Translations under genes and position numbers: made by a program | Shown here: positions 8,747 through 39,710 of the stretch, piece by piece | Numbering within the stretch: the first letter of the stretch is position 1 | Layout: each line of letters begins with the position of its first letter | Source: Cyprinodon diabolis | Taxonomy: Eukaryota > Chordata > Actinopteri > Cyprinodontiformes > Cyprinodontidae | DNA: 64,000 nt | Direction of reading: 5' to 3' | NCBI GenBank assembly: GCA_030533445.1 | Contig: CM060070.1 | Location: forward strand, 32,301,001 to 32,365,000 | The notes under the pieces: model-generated | Seen by the model: the letters and a program-made list of their open reading frames with translations, nothing else | What the model was told of the DNA's origin: nothing | Database searches by the model: none

Positions 8747-10700
8747 GTAAGTACGCCTTTACTGAATTTTAGTGAGTTCACTTAGTTTATTATTATTATT
8801 TTTTAAGTTTGATGCGGGGTTTTGTTCTGTAGTTGAGGGTCAGTTATGTTCGTCATTCTCAGCTTAAGTCCTAGAAACGCTATTAATAATGTATTTAGTA
8901 TTTTACAATTGGAAGCAAACGTCACTTTTAAGTATATTGATATAAATTCTAATGTCTGCTCGGTTGCATTCTTGAGTCATTATGTTGTAAAAACGACATT
9001 ATAGTTACTACTAGTGTGTGTTTACTCTTCACTTGTATGACTTCTAACAGTCTAACTTTACAATTATATTTGAAAATGTACAAAAATCCTGTCATTAGTG
9101 GAGAATAAATGGTTGGACTGCAGGTTATTAAGGCAGAGGCGTGTTCGTTCTAAGACCACTAGAGGGCGACATAGTATCTTGTTTTATGCTCTGAGATTTC
9201 CCTCTTCTCTCCTTCTCTTTATTAAAATATCCTCAAGTTTTATCTGATTTTCGCTCCTTCTCTTCTCTTTTATTTTAAATTTATTTTAGACTGTAATACC
9301 CCTTAAACAAATCGCAGCACTGCATATTTTTTCTTTCAGGGGCACAGGCCTATTTGAAATAGCAGTCAAATCCTTTTTTTTTTTGAGCCAGAAAAAGTTG
9401 ATAAATAAAAAGGAAAAAAAAAAACTTCCTGGTATTCTTCTTCCTTATGGGAATGTTGAAAGTTTACAATGTAGACATTTGCATAACATTCTCGATCGTT
9501 TTAATGAGGTTTGCAACCCTGCATGCTTATGTGCTGGTGATGATGAGAAAAGAAGATCTATGAATGTTATTAAAATACATCTGATCAAAGATTTCCGGAA
9601 AAAAATAAAAATCAGATATTTACCGCATCCATTAGATATTTAAAGTAGATTATGGGCCGAATAACAGAACATTTATAATTTTTCATATTGAAAATATCCC
9701 ATCATGATGTATCCTAATAGTAGCCTATAGTTATTTTAAAGAGTTTTGAGTGTCTTAATCTAAAACAACCCTCTTAGAGATAAATCCTGACATAAATGCG
9801 AGAGTTTGAAGACGCACAAATAGATTTAAAACATCTTAGTTATCGTTGAGTTACAATGTTGATGATTACTATGAAAAGCTATTATTTCAATCCGCCTTTT
9901 GCCATAGTGAATTTAAAGGCTTCTGCGGTGTGGGCACATACTTTGTTCTATGCTGTAATTTATTATGAATGGCCTAAACCCGTCTGCCCTCCACGTGGGT
10001 GTGGATCTCACATTCTAATTGGCTGACATCAGCGGCGTCCTGAAAGTGCACGGTCGTGATTGGTGATTCTCTCCGACGGCTGTGGGCGTTTTTTTTTTTT
10101 CATTGCTGGTGGAACTGGGATACCTTGTGACAATGTTCATTGTCGGTCCATCCACCGGGGCTGCTGTGGGTCTGAGAGCCGAACAGGGCGCTGCAGCTCC
10201 GCTCCTTTGATGCTTGCAGCAACCTCATCTAACATCCATACGGAGCTTGGTTCCATTTTTTTTTTTAAATCAGATCTCCCATTTTTAAAGTTTACAGCAT
10301 TTTTTTTTTTTTTTTTTTGCTGACAGTATAATTTCGTTTCTGTCTGTTTTTTGCCTAATGTAGCATTTCGGAAGACTTGCTTGCAACTTGGGGGAGGGGA
10401 AAAGGCTGCAAAGAGATTTAAAGAAGATCAAACAAAGAGAAAATATATATTTTTTGCAGTGTAGTTGATTTCCTGTGGGGATATTCTCATGAAATCGGCC
10501 GGACTTGGTTTCATTCTGACTGTAGGAAGGACGCACCAAAGGTTTCGTAGAGAGAAAGCCCTGAATGCTGCCTTCGCAGGGACGGTAGTCGAAGCGACGG
10601 ATTCCGCTCCCTCCTTCTAACCCGGCTCCTGCTCGCCCTGTCCTCCTCCCTCCCTGCCTCCCTCCTTCCCGTCCCTTCCCCCCGCCGTCTCTGCGCACAG
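8747..10700 (+). other. Predicted midn intron 1, containing a second candidate promoter
   Basis: Begins GTAAGT and ends CACAG. It holds AT-rich DNA, several poly-A/T runs and, near its 3' end, a GC-rich purine/pyrimidine-biased segment (about 10580-10690). If transcription starts at the inner promoter (9980-10100), the last 600 bp would be 5' UTR instead. No other gene is seen. Confidence 0.4.
9980..10100 (+). promoter_or_regulatory. Candidate inner promoter of midn (P2)
   Basis: An E-box CACGTG (9992-9997) runs into a GGGTGTGG KLF/CACCC-type site. Two inverted CCAAT boxes (ATTGG at 10018-10022 and 10059-10063) follow, 41 bp apart, a layout typical of NF-Y promoters. CpG density rises from here to the start codon. 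A transcript from here would read straight into the coding exon without splicing at 10700. Confidence 0.45.
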
Positions 10701-10708
10701 GTTATCGA

Positions 10709-30352
<19,644 letters not shown>

Positions 30353-31159
30353 ACCTTACCCTTTCACTCCACCTCTTCATGAAGATCCATCGATTTTGTG
30401 AAGCAATTCTCGGGATGAACGGGGGAGAATATTTTGAAGGGAGAGAATTGGCAGGAGGTGACGGAAACAAAAAGTTGTCCTTGTGACTGTTAACTGCCAG
30501 TCTCCCTGCAGACGTTGATCTCATTCTGTCCTTCACAGCTGACATAGTGAAAGCAGCAACAATAGCAAAGGAACTTCAATGTGATGCCTGGACTTTACAG
30601 GCAAAAAAAACTGGACATTACAGTGTACAAGACTTTTTTTTTTTTGTTCCAAGGTGTGATATCAGAGAATATACCCCCACTTGAGCTTAGCAGAGGTTGG
30701 TGATTGGTGGTATTTTCAGATTTTTTTTCTACATTTTTTTAAGTGCACTCTGTGCAGACATGAAGAGATCCACACTGGACTTATGAACAGAACCGGAGCT
30801 CCAGAGACTGTGGAAATATTCCAGTGGAAATTCTTATTGTTCTCAAACCAATCAATCGGAGTCCATTTTTTTCTTTCCTCTGTTACGGAGTGGTTAAACC
30901 TTTTTCTTTTTTTTCCACTTTTAAGCATATTATATTTTATAAACAACAACAATATGTAGCATTGTTCACAAAGCATTCAGGTTTTCATATAACAGTTTAA
31001 AGTAGTTGTTTATTTGCACACAATGTTGATTTATAACAGCTGGTCAATATGTGCAAGGAGGAGGAGGTGGGGCCTGAAATAGAATAATAATAGAAAAGAA
31101 AATGACTATTGAAGTATTGATGTCGACCTCAGTGACAAAGGGTATCGATAGGAACGATT

Positions 31160-31165
31160 AATAAA
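31160..31165 (+). terminator. Possible proximal polyadenylation signal of midn
   Basis: AATAAA about 0.8 kb after the stop codon, followed by AT-rich DNA. Use at this site would give a short 3' UTR. Confidence 0.35.
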
Positions 31166-31262
31166 TGAACAAAAGAACATAATATTACAAAGTGCTTTAG
31201 AGGATTTTAAAATCTTTAAAAAAATATATAAAAGAAAACTCTATTTTTGCTTCTCTTCCTAT

Positions 31263-31285
31263 CTGCTGTTTTCTAAAAACAGCAG
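31263..31285 (+). promoter_or_regulatory. Stem-loop in midn 3' UTR
   Basis: CTGCTGTTTT (31263-31272) pairs perfectly with AAAACAGCAG (31276-31285) across a three-base CTA loop. Small stems with three-base loops in 3' UTRs can be bound by Roquin-type decay proteins, but the preferred loop is pyrimidine-purine-pyrimidine, which this is not. The structure is seen; the function is unknown. Confidence 0.5.
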
Positions 31286-33065
31286 TCCTCTGTGGCTTTT
31301 AGTCAAGTTGTTGACTGTCAGCAAATCCGTGAATTCATTCAACCTTTCGTTTGCCCATCGGATCGTCTCGTCTCGCCACGGCGAACGATACAGAAAGATC
31401 GCCATCGTCCAGCCCAGGGCTGATGTCTTGCAGACCTGAATTGACTTGTTGAGGGAGTTTGTGTACATAAATGTGACAAATTAGCAAATGTTTATCAGGG
31501 TGTGTGTTTATGTTTGGCTTTATTTTACTTTTTTCTTTTAGAATATTCCATTGTTTTGTATTCTTCTCCTAAAAAAACAAATCAAAAACCCACAATTTTT
31601 TAAATGTTATTTAGATCAGCTGTATTGAAAGCATAGGTTGAAGTGGCTTGTTAGAAAAAAAAGAATTTTTAGGCCCTTTATTACAAGTTTTCCAAAATGA
31701 GGGAGGAGCAGTGGCATCATATCTAGTGCCTGGACCAGTACACCCATTGACATATCAAGTTAGGCCTTTCACAGTTTTGCTGCTACACATGGGAGCTAAA
31801 AACAAATAAAGAAAAATAAAAAAAATCAAAGTTAAAGGGGAAAAAGTGACTTTTCTTTGCATGCAGAGGTGTGAAATTACAAAGATCCTTTTTTATATGT
31901 TGACGGAGGAGAAAATATAAAGTGGTGCTTTGGTAATGAAGGTTAACAACATGCATGAATTTGTTTGAAAAAAAAAATTGAGAAACAATGCTGCATTTGT
32001 TGGTTAGGTTTTTACAACCTAACATTTAAAAATTGCTGGGGAAAAAAACAACAGTATCCTGGTAAAGAGTGACGATGTAAAACCAAAACAGATGAAGATA
32101 AATGTGGAACTCATGTCGTGGCTCGGCACCGAACATTCCTGTTGTGTGACGATTAAGATGAGCAAAGAGCAAATGACTCTCTTCCTCTCTCAGTGCCCCG
32201 AGCACTGTTATTTTTTTTTTTGTTACCCAGGCAGCTGTCAAAGACTGTTCAGCCAGGCCTCCTCCTCCCAGCCTGAATGCCAACAGAGGCACGCATGTCC
32301 ACAGGGAACCAGCAGATCGGTGGATTTAAAAGAACTATCCGTCAGAATCCACCTGAGAGAAGCATCTTTTATCAGCCTGTCTGACTGACCACCCTACGCC
32401 ACAATTGCACTCCCAGAGCTTGCAGTGAGAGATTACCTTTTTATGGGTAAACCTCATAGTTTTTGTTTGTTTTTGTTGTTTTTTTTTAAGTGGCCTTACC
32501 TTTCACTAAAAAAAATGAGACTTGGGACAAATGGGAAGGGAATTTTTTTTTTCTTTTTTTTTTTTTTTCCACTTTCTGTGCATATCATTTTTCGGAATTG
32601 CCATCAAGGCACCATTTTAATGTCACTGAGGACACTGGGCATCTGTTGTTTAGTGCTTTTAGCTGGTGGAGTCTCTATTATGTCAAGGCTTCTGTGCCTT
32701 AAAAATTGCCCTTGCAGTGTCGGCGTTGATTGAAGCTCGTTTTTCATTGGTTCATTTCTGACTGTAGCTTTTGCAGCCATGACAGTCAGAGTTTCGGGGT
32801 GTATTTTGTTTGAGCGAAGCCAATACTATTCAGTAGTAGATTGTTGTTCCTCAAACAAAGTCTTTGTCCAATTTCTTTGTTGTGTTGCCATGTTTGTTGC
32901 TGTTATTTGAACCTCATGTTCCTCCGAGCAGTACTTAGATGGAAAGAAACAGTCCTGACTCAGTATGAGAAAGGTCCTGTGAGGACTCCAGACTACATGC
33001 ACTTCCTGTTTTCATAGATACGACAATTCTTAAAGGACAAATGAACCCCAAGCCCCTCCCAAATT

Positions 33066-33074
33066 TTATTTATT
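33066..33074 (+). promoter_or_regulatory. AU-rich element in midn 3' UTR
   Basis: TTATTTATT, the nonamer associated with mRNA destabilisation. Relevant only if the transcript reaches the distal polyadenylation site. Confidence 0.4.
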
Positions 33075-33634
33075 CAGTTTTTTTTTTCCGTATATGTATG
33101 AAATATACTCTGTGTGTGCCTCACTTCTGTGTGAAACTCAAAAAGAAGAAACAAAACAAAAAAAAAGATGACAAAAAGCATTACAGAGAGGATAAATAAC
33201 AGACAGTACATTGGTGGAAATCCTGATCATTTAAGTTGCCTGTTCTTTCTTGTAGCCAACTATTGAAAATAACAGGTTTCAAGAATACAATTTACAATGT
33301 TCTAGCTCTAGACCGGTGTAGCACATATGTGACTGTATTAATTTATGAAACCAAAATGGTAACTGTGAATTATGTATTTCTTTGTGCATTTTTAAGAAAA
33401 ACAAACAAAAAAATCGGTGAGGGAGAAGGTTGTTGAGACACGGACAGCAGCTCACGTGTCTGAAAACAAACTTTTCTTTTTGTTTCTTTTGGTGGAAAAT
33501 GACAGAAACTAAGACTTGTTTCTGCAAAAAAAAAAAAAGGAAAAAAAAAGGTAAACAAAATATATGAATATATTTTTTTTCTTAAGCAATACATTTCAGT
33601 GTGACTTGTGATAGAACATTTTTCTTTTTTAGGA

Positions 33635-33648
33635 AATAAACAAATAAA
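33635..33648 (+). terminator. Probable distal polyadenylation signals of midn
   Basis: Two AATAAA hexamers (33635-33640 and 33643-33648) with a T/G-rich stretch 20-35 bases later. This is the strongest such arrangement I see downstream of the stop codon. Confidence 0.5.
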
Positions 33649-33665
33649 AAGCGAAATAAGAACAT

Positions 33666-36600
33666 CAGCTTGTCTGCTTGTCTATTTATTCCACAAATTA
33701 AAACTGAATACTAATGTAGTGACGGGTCTGGAAAGTAGAATTATTTTTCAAGTATTTTTATGTAGTTATGGACCTTTAGCTTTATTTTTACTTTTTCATC
33801 CACAGCAGCTGAAACTAAAATGTGGTAAATCAGGAAAAAAATTGTTGCTATGAAATCCTAAGATAATAGAAGGTACTATGTCATAACAGAGATCTGATGG
33901 CATTTACATGCCATATGAGCCATGAAAAGCTGCAAGATGTTATGGGTTGATGGAGTTGCCATCTAAGAAAAAAAAAAAGTTAACTCATTGAGCCTTGATA
34001 AAAACATTTTATTTTACAATTTCTTGCTCCTCAACATAGGAGAAAAAAAAATTTCAGACGGCCAACATTCTTGTTTGTGACTTCCTTATGATAGCAGCTG
34101 GTAATTTTATATCTCCTTTGGCTTTTCCTTCTACCTGGCTCTCTTTTTGTTCCTTATCTGTACCAGTTCATGGCCTGTTGCAAGGTGTGGCTCTTTGGGA
34201 CAAATGAGTATCAGTGATAGCTCATGGAAGTACTACATGGGGGAAACCCCTACATTTACTGCCAGGAATGTTGACGTTATAAATCTGAGAAGGATCTAAA
34301 CCTGTTACTGGGATACATGCAGTCTCTAAATTGCCCAAACCGCTTTTAAAAATAGGAAAACAAAGACTATAATATTTCACAAGGCTGGAGAAAACAGAGA
34401 GGAGGATCTTTGCACAGCCATTCTAGATGATACTCTTTTGTCTTTAAATCATCCCACAACAAAATTTAACAGAATTTATATCCAGGAAATTAAATCACCA
34501 ATGAAAATGTATGATTATATGTCTGAAGAACATTTTCTGAGTTGATTTAGTCAAAAAGTTTGAATCATCATCCTACTAAGGGACCAAATGTCCCATTGGT
34601 AGTTTGAAAGCATTAACCCAATTTTTATTTGAGACTTTCTGGTATAAACAGTAAATGTTGTCCTCCACTCTAAAAAGATCTAAAGCTGCTTTTTCCAGAT
34701 CATCCCAGATTAAGCTTTAGTGCATATGTCCTCTTTGTTTCATGCTACATCTACCTGGAGATTAATATTTTAGTGTTGGATTATGATTATAAAGTTAATG
34801 GGGAATTTATTTTAGGTTATTATGTAGCTCTGTGCAATAACTTCATTTTGTTATGACAAGCTGAAACCTGTCATAACAAACTGTCATTCATTCACTCTTA
34901 GATTTTTATGAGCAATACCTTTTATTTACCTTGTCAGCAGAAAGTATGGGGCAGTTGCATGTCATAGAAAGTCATACATATAAGTATTTGCTGCTTTTTA
35001 ACGCCTGCTTTGACCTGTGCTTGTTCTGACATTAGGAGAAAGGGGAATGCAATGTGATTTTAATGTATCCAAATGCAGGTTTGTAAACAGAAGTATCCTC
35101 AGCAGCCAAAATTAATTGTGGCATTCCTCATGGATCCATGTCAGGGCCATTTTAAGTCCCATTGTACATGGTTTTATTATTGTTATACCCTCTGTAAATA
35201 AGTAATATAAAATCTAGACAGATGTAATTGAGAAAATCCTCAGATTGATAAATACTCTATTATGATATAATTCACCACCTGTGCTAAACTGCATTAAAAG
35301 GGTTGAATGCAACAAAGACAGTAACTGTTGTAAAGTTTGTCATATAATATTGGTTTTGGTACTTTTAACACAATTATAAACCTTGAACCCTAGTTTGAGC
35401 TCAGCACAGTATAGCATGGTATAATATAGAAAAGTATAAAACATCTAGATGTAATATTTGTCCAAAATACTGCCTATATTGCCCTAATCTATAACTTTCA
35501 ATTAATTGTTTTATATCAGAAGTTTGTTTATTTTGACATCAGCCATTCTTTACTGTCTCCCCTGCATCAGTTTTAGAATGCAGCTCCAAGACTAGTAACC
35601 AATACCAGGAAAAAGCTTATATCACTCCTCTGTAAGAGCCTATTCACTAGCTCAGTGATAAATAGTCACTGGGTCAAAGAGTCTATTATCTGGCTTAATG
35701 TTTGAATTTAGAGTGGATTTATAGTTCTCCTCCTTGTTCATAATCAATTGTCTTGTCTGGTTCCAGAAACAGATCAGAACCTCTGCCCTTATTCTGTTGG
35801 TTTCTTTTTTATATGTGCTTAATAAATATAGTTTTTAAGGAGCTTAGAGACCTTTAAGTCAAAATTGATGGATTGAGTTTTTTTTAGAAGTTGTTGATGT
35901 CTTGATAAGAAAGGTCAGAGGATGAAAGCCCTGCTTGTGAAAAGGCTCCAGTCTTGAGACTGGAATGTTTATCTGTTATAAAATATGTTAATGGCTGTGC
36001 AAGCTTATGAAGAGCTTGGTGATATTAAATTACATTTGTGAACAAAACTAAATAAAAAAAAATAAAGGAGCAAGATATATCAAACCAAACTTGTTGTAAA
36101 CAATTTATTTGAAACCTTGTTGAAGCTCAAAACCTTGCTGAAACGCATTTAGTCTGGAACACACATCCATTTATCTAAACATCTCTTGCCATAATTTAAT
36201 GGGATTTAGATAACAACACAAACTGCCAAAAGATGGAAGCCAATCTCTTGGGTAAAGTAATTTCTCTGACAGGTATGATGAACCATGGCAATGCGCTGCA
36301 TAAACACCAAGGTGTCACCACAGCAATCTCCTCACTAACCTGAAAAAAGCCCCAAAGCTTCCTCTAAATGGAGCCTCCTCCTCTGTGTGTATAGAACGTT
36401 TTACAATCATACCTGTAAAACTAAAAGCCATCAAGACCATCCATGGCCAGTCTGTTCCTCATTAGTAGATAAACTTTCTTCCCCCTGTTTAAATGTGTTA
36501 AAGTATAAAATTAAAAGTTTAATGAGTGTTAACTATGTCCAAACTTTGCAACAAAGCTACTTTGCAAAAGTGCTCACTTGCTTAATAAAAATTGCCAGGT

Positions 36601-36997
36601 TGAAAGACAGAACATCTTGTTATTGGACGACTAGCCAAACAGAGTATGAGTTACGCTTGGATCCTACGTAAAACCGTCATGGCGGCACATATGCAAAAGG
36701 TTACAGGTATTGTAGAGGATGTTCACGATTTTTTTTTTAAAAGACCCACCCTCTCCACCTAAAAGAAATGCACATGCACAACCCTGTACCCGCTCATGAG
36801 GGAACGTCTGTTAAATGTATGAAAGAGCATGCACAAGCCCATTTCTCCTTGTTCACAATCTGTTTAAAAGTAGCTGTTCTCATAGCTCATACAAGCTTAC
36901 TGTGTCCGAACGTCCGCCCTAACATCTAAATCCCTCAATTATTATATAGAGCGGGGACTGTATACTCACCATATAACAAATTCAGTTAACTAACAAA
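33666..36997. other. AT-rich intergenic DNA, no gene seen
   Basis: Short open frames only. A stretch around 35540-35630 faintly resembles LINE-derived sequence but is too decayed to call. Confidence 0.5.
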
Positions 36998-37042
36998 TCC
37001 CATAATGCTTTGCGAGAGCTCTCCGCACAAAGCATTCTGGGA
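36998..37042. repeat. Imperfect inverted repeat with CCCAGAATGC-like arms
   Basis: Left arm TCCCATAATGCTTTGCG and right arm CGCACAAAGCATTCTGGGA are complementary with a few mismatches around the palindromic centre AGAGCTCT. Each arm carries a TCCCANAATGC-type core, close to the ZNF143/SBS core motif. It may be a protein-binding palindrome or the end of a decayed transposon. Confidence 0.6.
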
Positions 37043-39359
37043 TATGTCTGCCTTTTCTGAGGCCTTTCTTTTCTTCTCATCCACTTCGTAGACACTTTTA
37101 CTCTTATGACCATTTTCAAAGAACCGTGGCGAGAAAGAGAGCTTCAATGACTTCCACGAAACTGTAGCTCACCACAGATATATGTAAGCATGTGCAGAAA
37201 AGGATGGCTAACGGGGCGACCACATAGGACGGCCTTACGTACACATATCACCAGAATGATTGACAATTAGGAGGACTATTTATTTAGATGATCCATGTGA
37301 AAATAAAAGATCGTCCTCTATACCTTTAAGGGGTCATGGAAAATGTAAAAGAAAATGAAAGAGAAGCCAAACGTTGACTTTTTAATGCAATATTCTTAAA
37401 CTTGTAACATATTTTTGCTATCAATCACTAATGGGACCAACTCAGTTTTGGATTATTCTGAGTAATGTGCAAACTTCAAAATGAGACAAAGCTGAAAATA
37501 GAAAGAACCAAATTTATCACAACATTGTAATGCTCCGTGGAGCGGTTTACCCTTCTTTCTGTCAGTTAGGTGAGACTCGAACACAACAAACCACAAGTGT
37601 GTATGTTGACACACATTTACAGTTAGCATTACAGGTGCAGCCAACAGACTCCCTTGTGCTGAATCTCCACTTTCTGTCTGATCATTGTTTACTGTTTTTA
37701 CATTTTACTGGATACAACATGAGCAAAAAGTTGCAGCACTGCATCAATAACTTCTTCTGAGGACTTCCAGTCATACTGCAACTACCAAGAGCCTTTTCTG
37801 AGAAGTCACTGCCTCTTTCTGACTGCTTCTTAACTCTCAGCCTCCGCAGCTCAGCGAACTTCGCCGTCGGTGGATGTAACTGCCTTTAGAGACAGAAAAG
37901 AAGTCAGCTGCCACCGCAAACTGAAACCCTGTGGCTCTGGGATTGAGAGGAGTTCCACAGTACTGGGGTTTCACACATAGTCGTGTGATCTGAGAAAAGA
38001 TACAGCTTCTGCTGTATCCTGCCTTAAACTTAAGACAGACACGCAAGGAAACACAAGAATGAGAGAAAAAAATCCACAAAGTCGCGATGCAAGAAAGCAG
38101 ATGTAAACCCTGAAACTTCAAAGTTCATGTATAACAGTTTTCCTCTGCTTTTGTGTCTGCATGCATGATGAGTGAGGAGATGATCTACCAGTGAAGTATT
38201 TAAAGATGCCCTGTTTTGTGTTTTATTAGAATGTGTACAAAAACAAATTAAAGAGGCTACTAAGTTACTTCGCGCTAAAGTTGAAGTAAAAAGTGTTTAT
38301 ACCTTACAAGAAAAGCTGCTCCCAATCGATCTTAACCGCAGTCCAGTAATTTTTTCAATTGCTTTTATATCAGCATCTGCATGCCTTTTATGCAAATGCA
38401 GATTTAAAGGAAGAGCATATGCACTAACTTTATTTTGGTATTCTAAACTAAATGAAGCAAACAGACAGCTGCTAACTGAATATCTTACCATAAATGGTTA
38501 AAGCTCACCACTTTGCCTCAGTTTCTGTCATTAAGGCGTTCTAAAATGAGTGGAGTTTACATTTTTGAAAACTTGAAATAGAGTACTGCTTTTTTTTTTT
38601 TTTTGTTTTTTTTAATACAATTGAGCATTTAATCCTGATGTCATCTAACTGCTCCATTTATGGTGAATGAAAGATTTATTGTTTTTTAGAAGATAGATTT
38701 AGATGATTCATTCAGAAATGAAAGCTTAATTTAATGGTTATAACAATATACATGCATGTGTGCTTCCAGGGTGCACACACGAAGCTCAGCTGTTTATGTA
38801 CACATGGGATGCTTTTGCAGTTTTTGTTAAAACTCTCTTTTGCAGTCTAGCTGTTACTGGCCTGTGCTTCACTTTATATGTATAAACTTGACAATGCAAT
38901 TCTATATATGCAGGAAAGATAAGAAAATGAGACACAGTAATTATTTCCTCAGATCTAACAGGTAAATATGTGAAATAAGTGAACAAACATCTTTTATTTG
39001 AAAAGCATGTGATCTAAGTTATATAAAAACCATTTTGATTTATATCTAAAATTAGATTAAAATGTATTTTCTGTTTACAAGAAGGCAGAAATGAATAAAT
39101 TCAAGAAATTGTCAAGGAATTTATTTAAACCTTAACACATGAAACAAATAAAACAGATGCTTGACAAAAAATATAATAACTTTTGGAATTTCCTAATAGT
39201 GAATTTGGATATTTTAAATGTTATTTGAAAAAATGATGATAGATCGAACATGTGAACTTTTTTCCGAATGTCAACTTGGTGAATTACAAATATAAATTAA
39301 CAAATTTAAACTCCCTAAAAAGATTTAGAACAATTTCTTAAGGATGTTTTGAATAACAG
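37043..39359. other. AT-rich intergenic DNA, no gene seen
   Basis: Contains a poly-T run near 38590-38610 and short open frames without recognised similarity. Confidence 0.5.
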
Positions 39360-39710
39360 TGACATAAGGACATTTTATAGGGTGGAGCCAATGTAGACAG
39401 AGAGGTGGCCAAAAGACGATAGGCGCCAGACTGGATAAAGATGAGCCAGATCATTAATTTTATATTTATCATCTTCAACTTTAGCATAATAATTGGAGTG
39501 ATTGACTACTGTATTTTTGTTGTTAGTTTATTGTTAATATGCAAACAATTAAAATCTAAAATTCAAACTTTCCATCTAAGAGTAACAACCACTGTTAAGA
39601 GAGGAACTACTTGTGAATTATTTCTACATGGGATGAGTTGGGAGGAGTGGCTGTCTGGCTGAGCGTGGCTATGGCCACCCCAAGCCCCCCATCTAGCTCC
39701 GCTCCTGAAT
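39360..39710 (-). mobile_element. Probable non-autonomous DNA transposon relic
   Basis: The right end (about 39640-39706), read on the minus strand, begins AGGAGCGGAGCTAGATGGGG and contains GGGGTGGCCATAGCCAC. I recognise it as the end of a dispersed fish repeat. A GGTGGCC piece near 39400 may be the decayed opposite end. Superfamily not determined; boundaries approximate. Confidence 0.35.

Larger units (their letters stand above)
30353..33665 (+). other. midn: Predicted midn 3' untranslated region (about 3.3 kb)
   Basis: From the stop codon to the inferred cleavage point after paired AATAAA signals at 33635-33648, where a TTGTCTGCTTGTC stretch follows as expected of a downstream GU-rich element. 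The region has many T and A runs, a stem-loop at 31263-31285, an AU-rich nonamer at 33066-33074, and earlier AATAAA hexamers at 31160, 31805 and 31815. Short reading frames here look non-coding. The length is inference: the transcript could end at an earlier signal. Confidence 0.5.

Noticed and set aside
35540..35640. Possible L2-like LINE fragment
   Set aside because: A few words resemble LINE reverse transcriptase sequence, but in the wrong order and too degraded to support.
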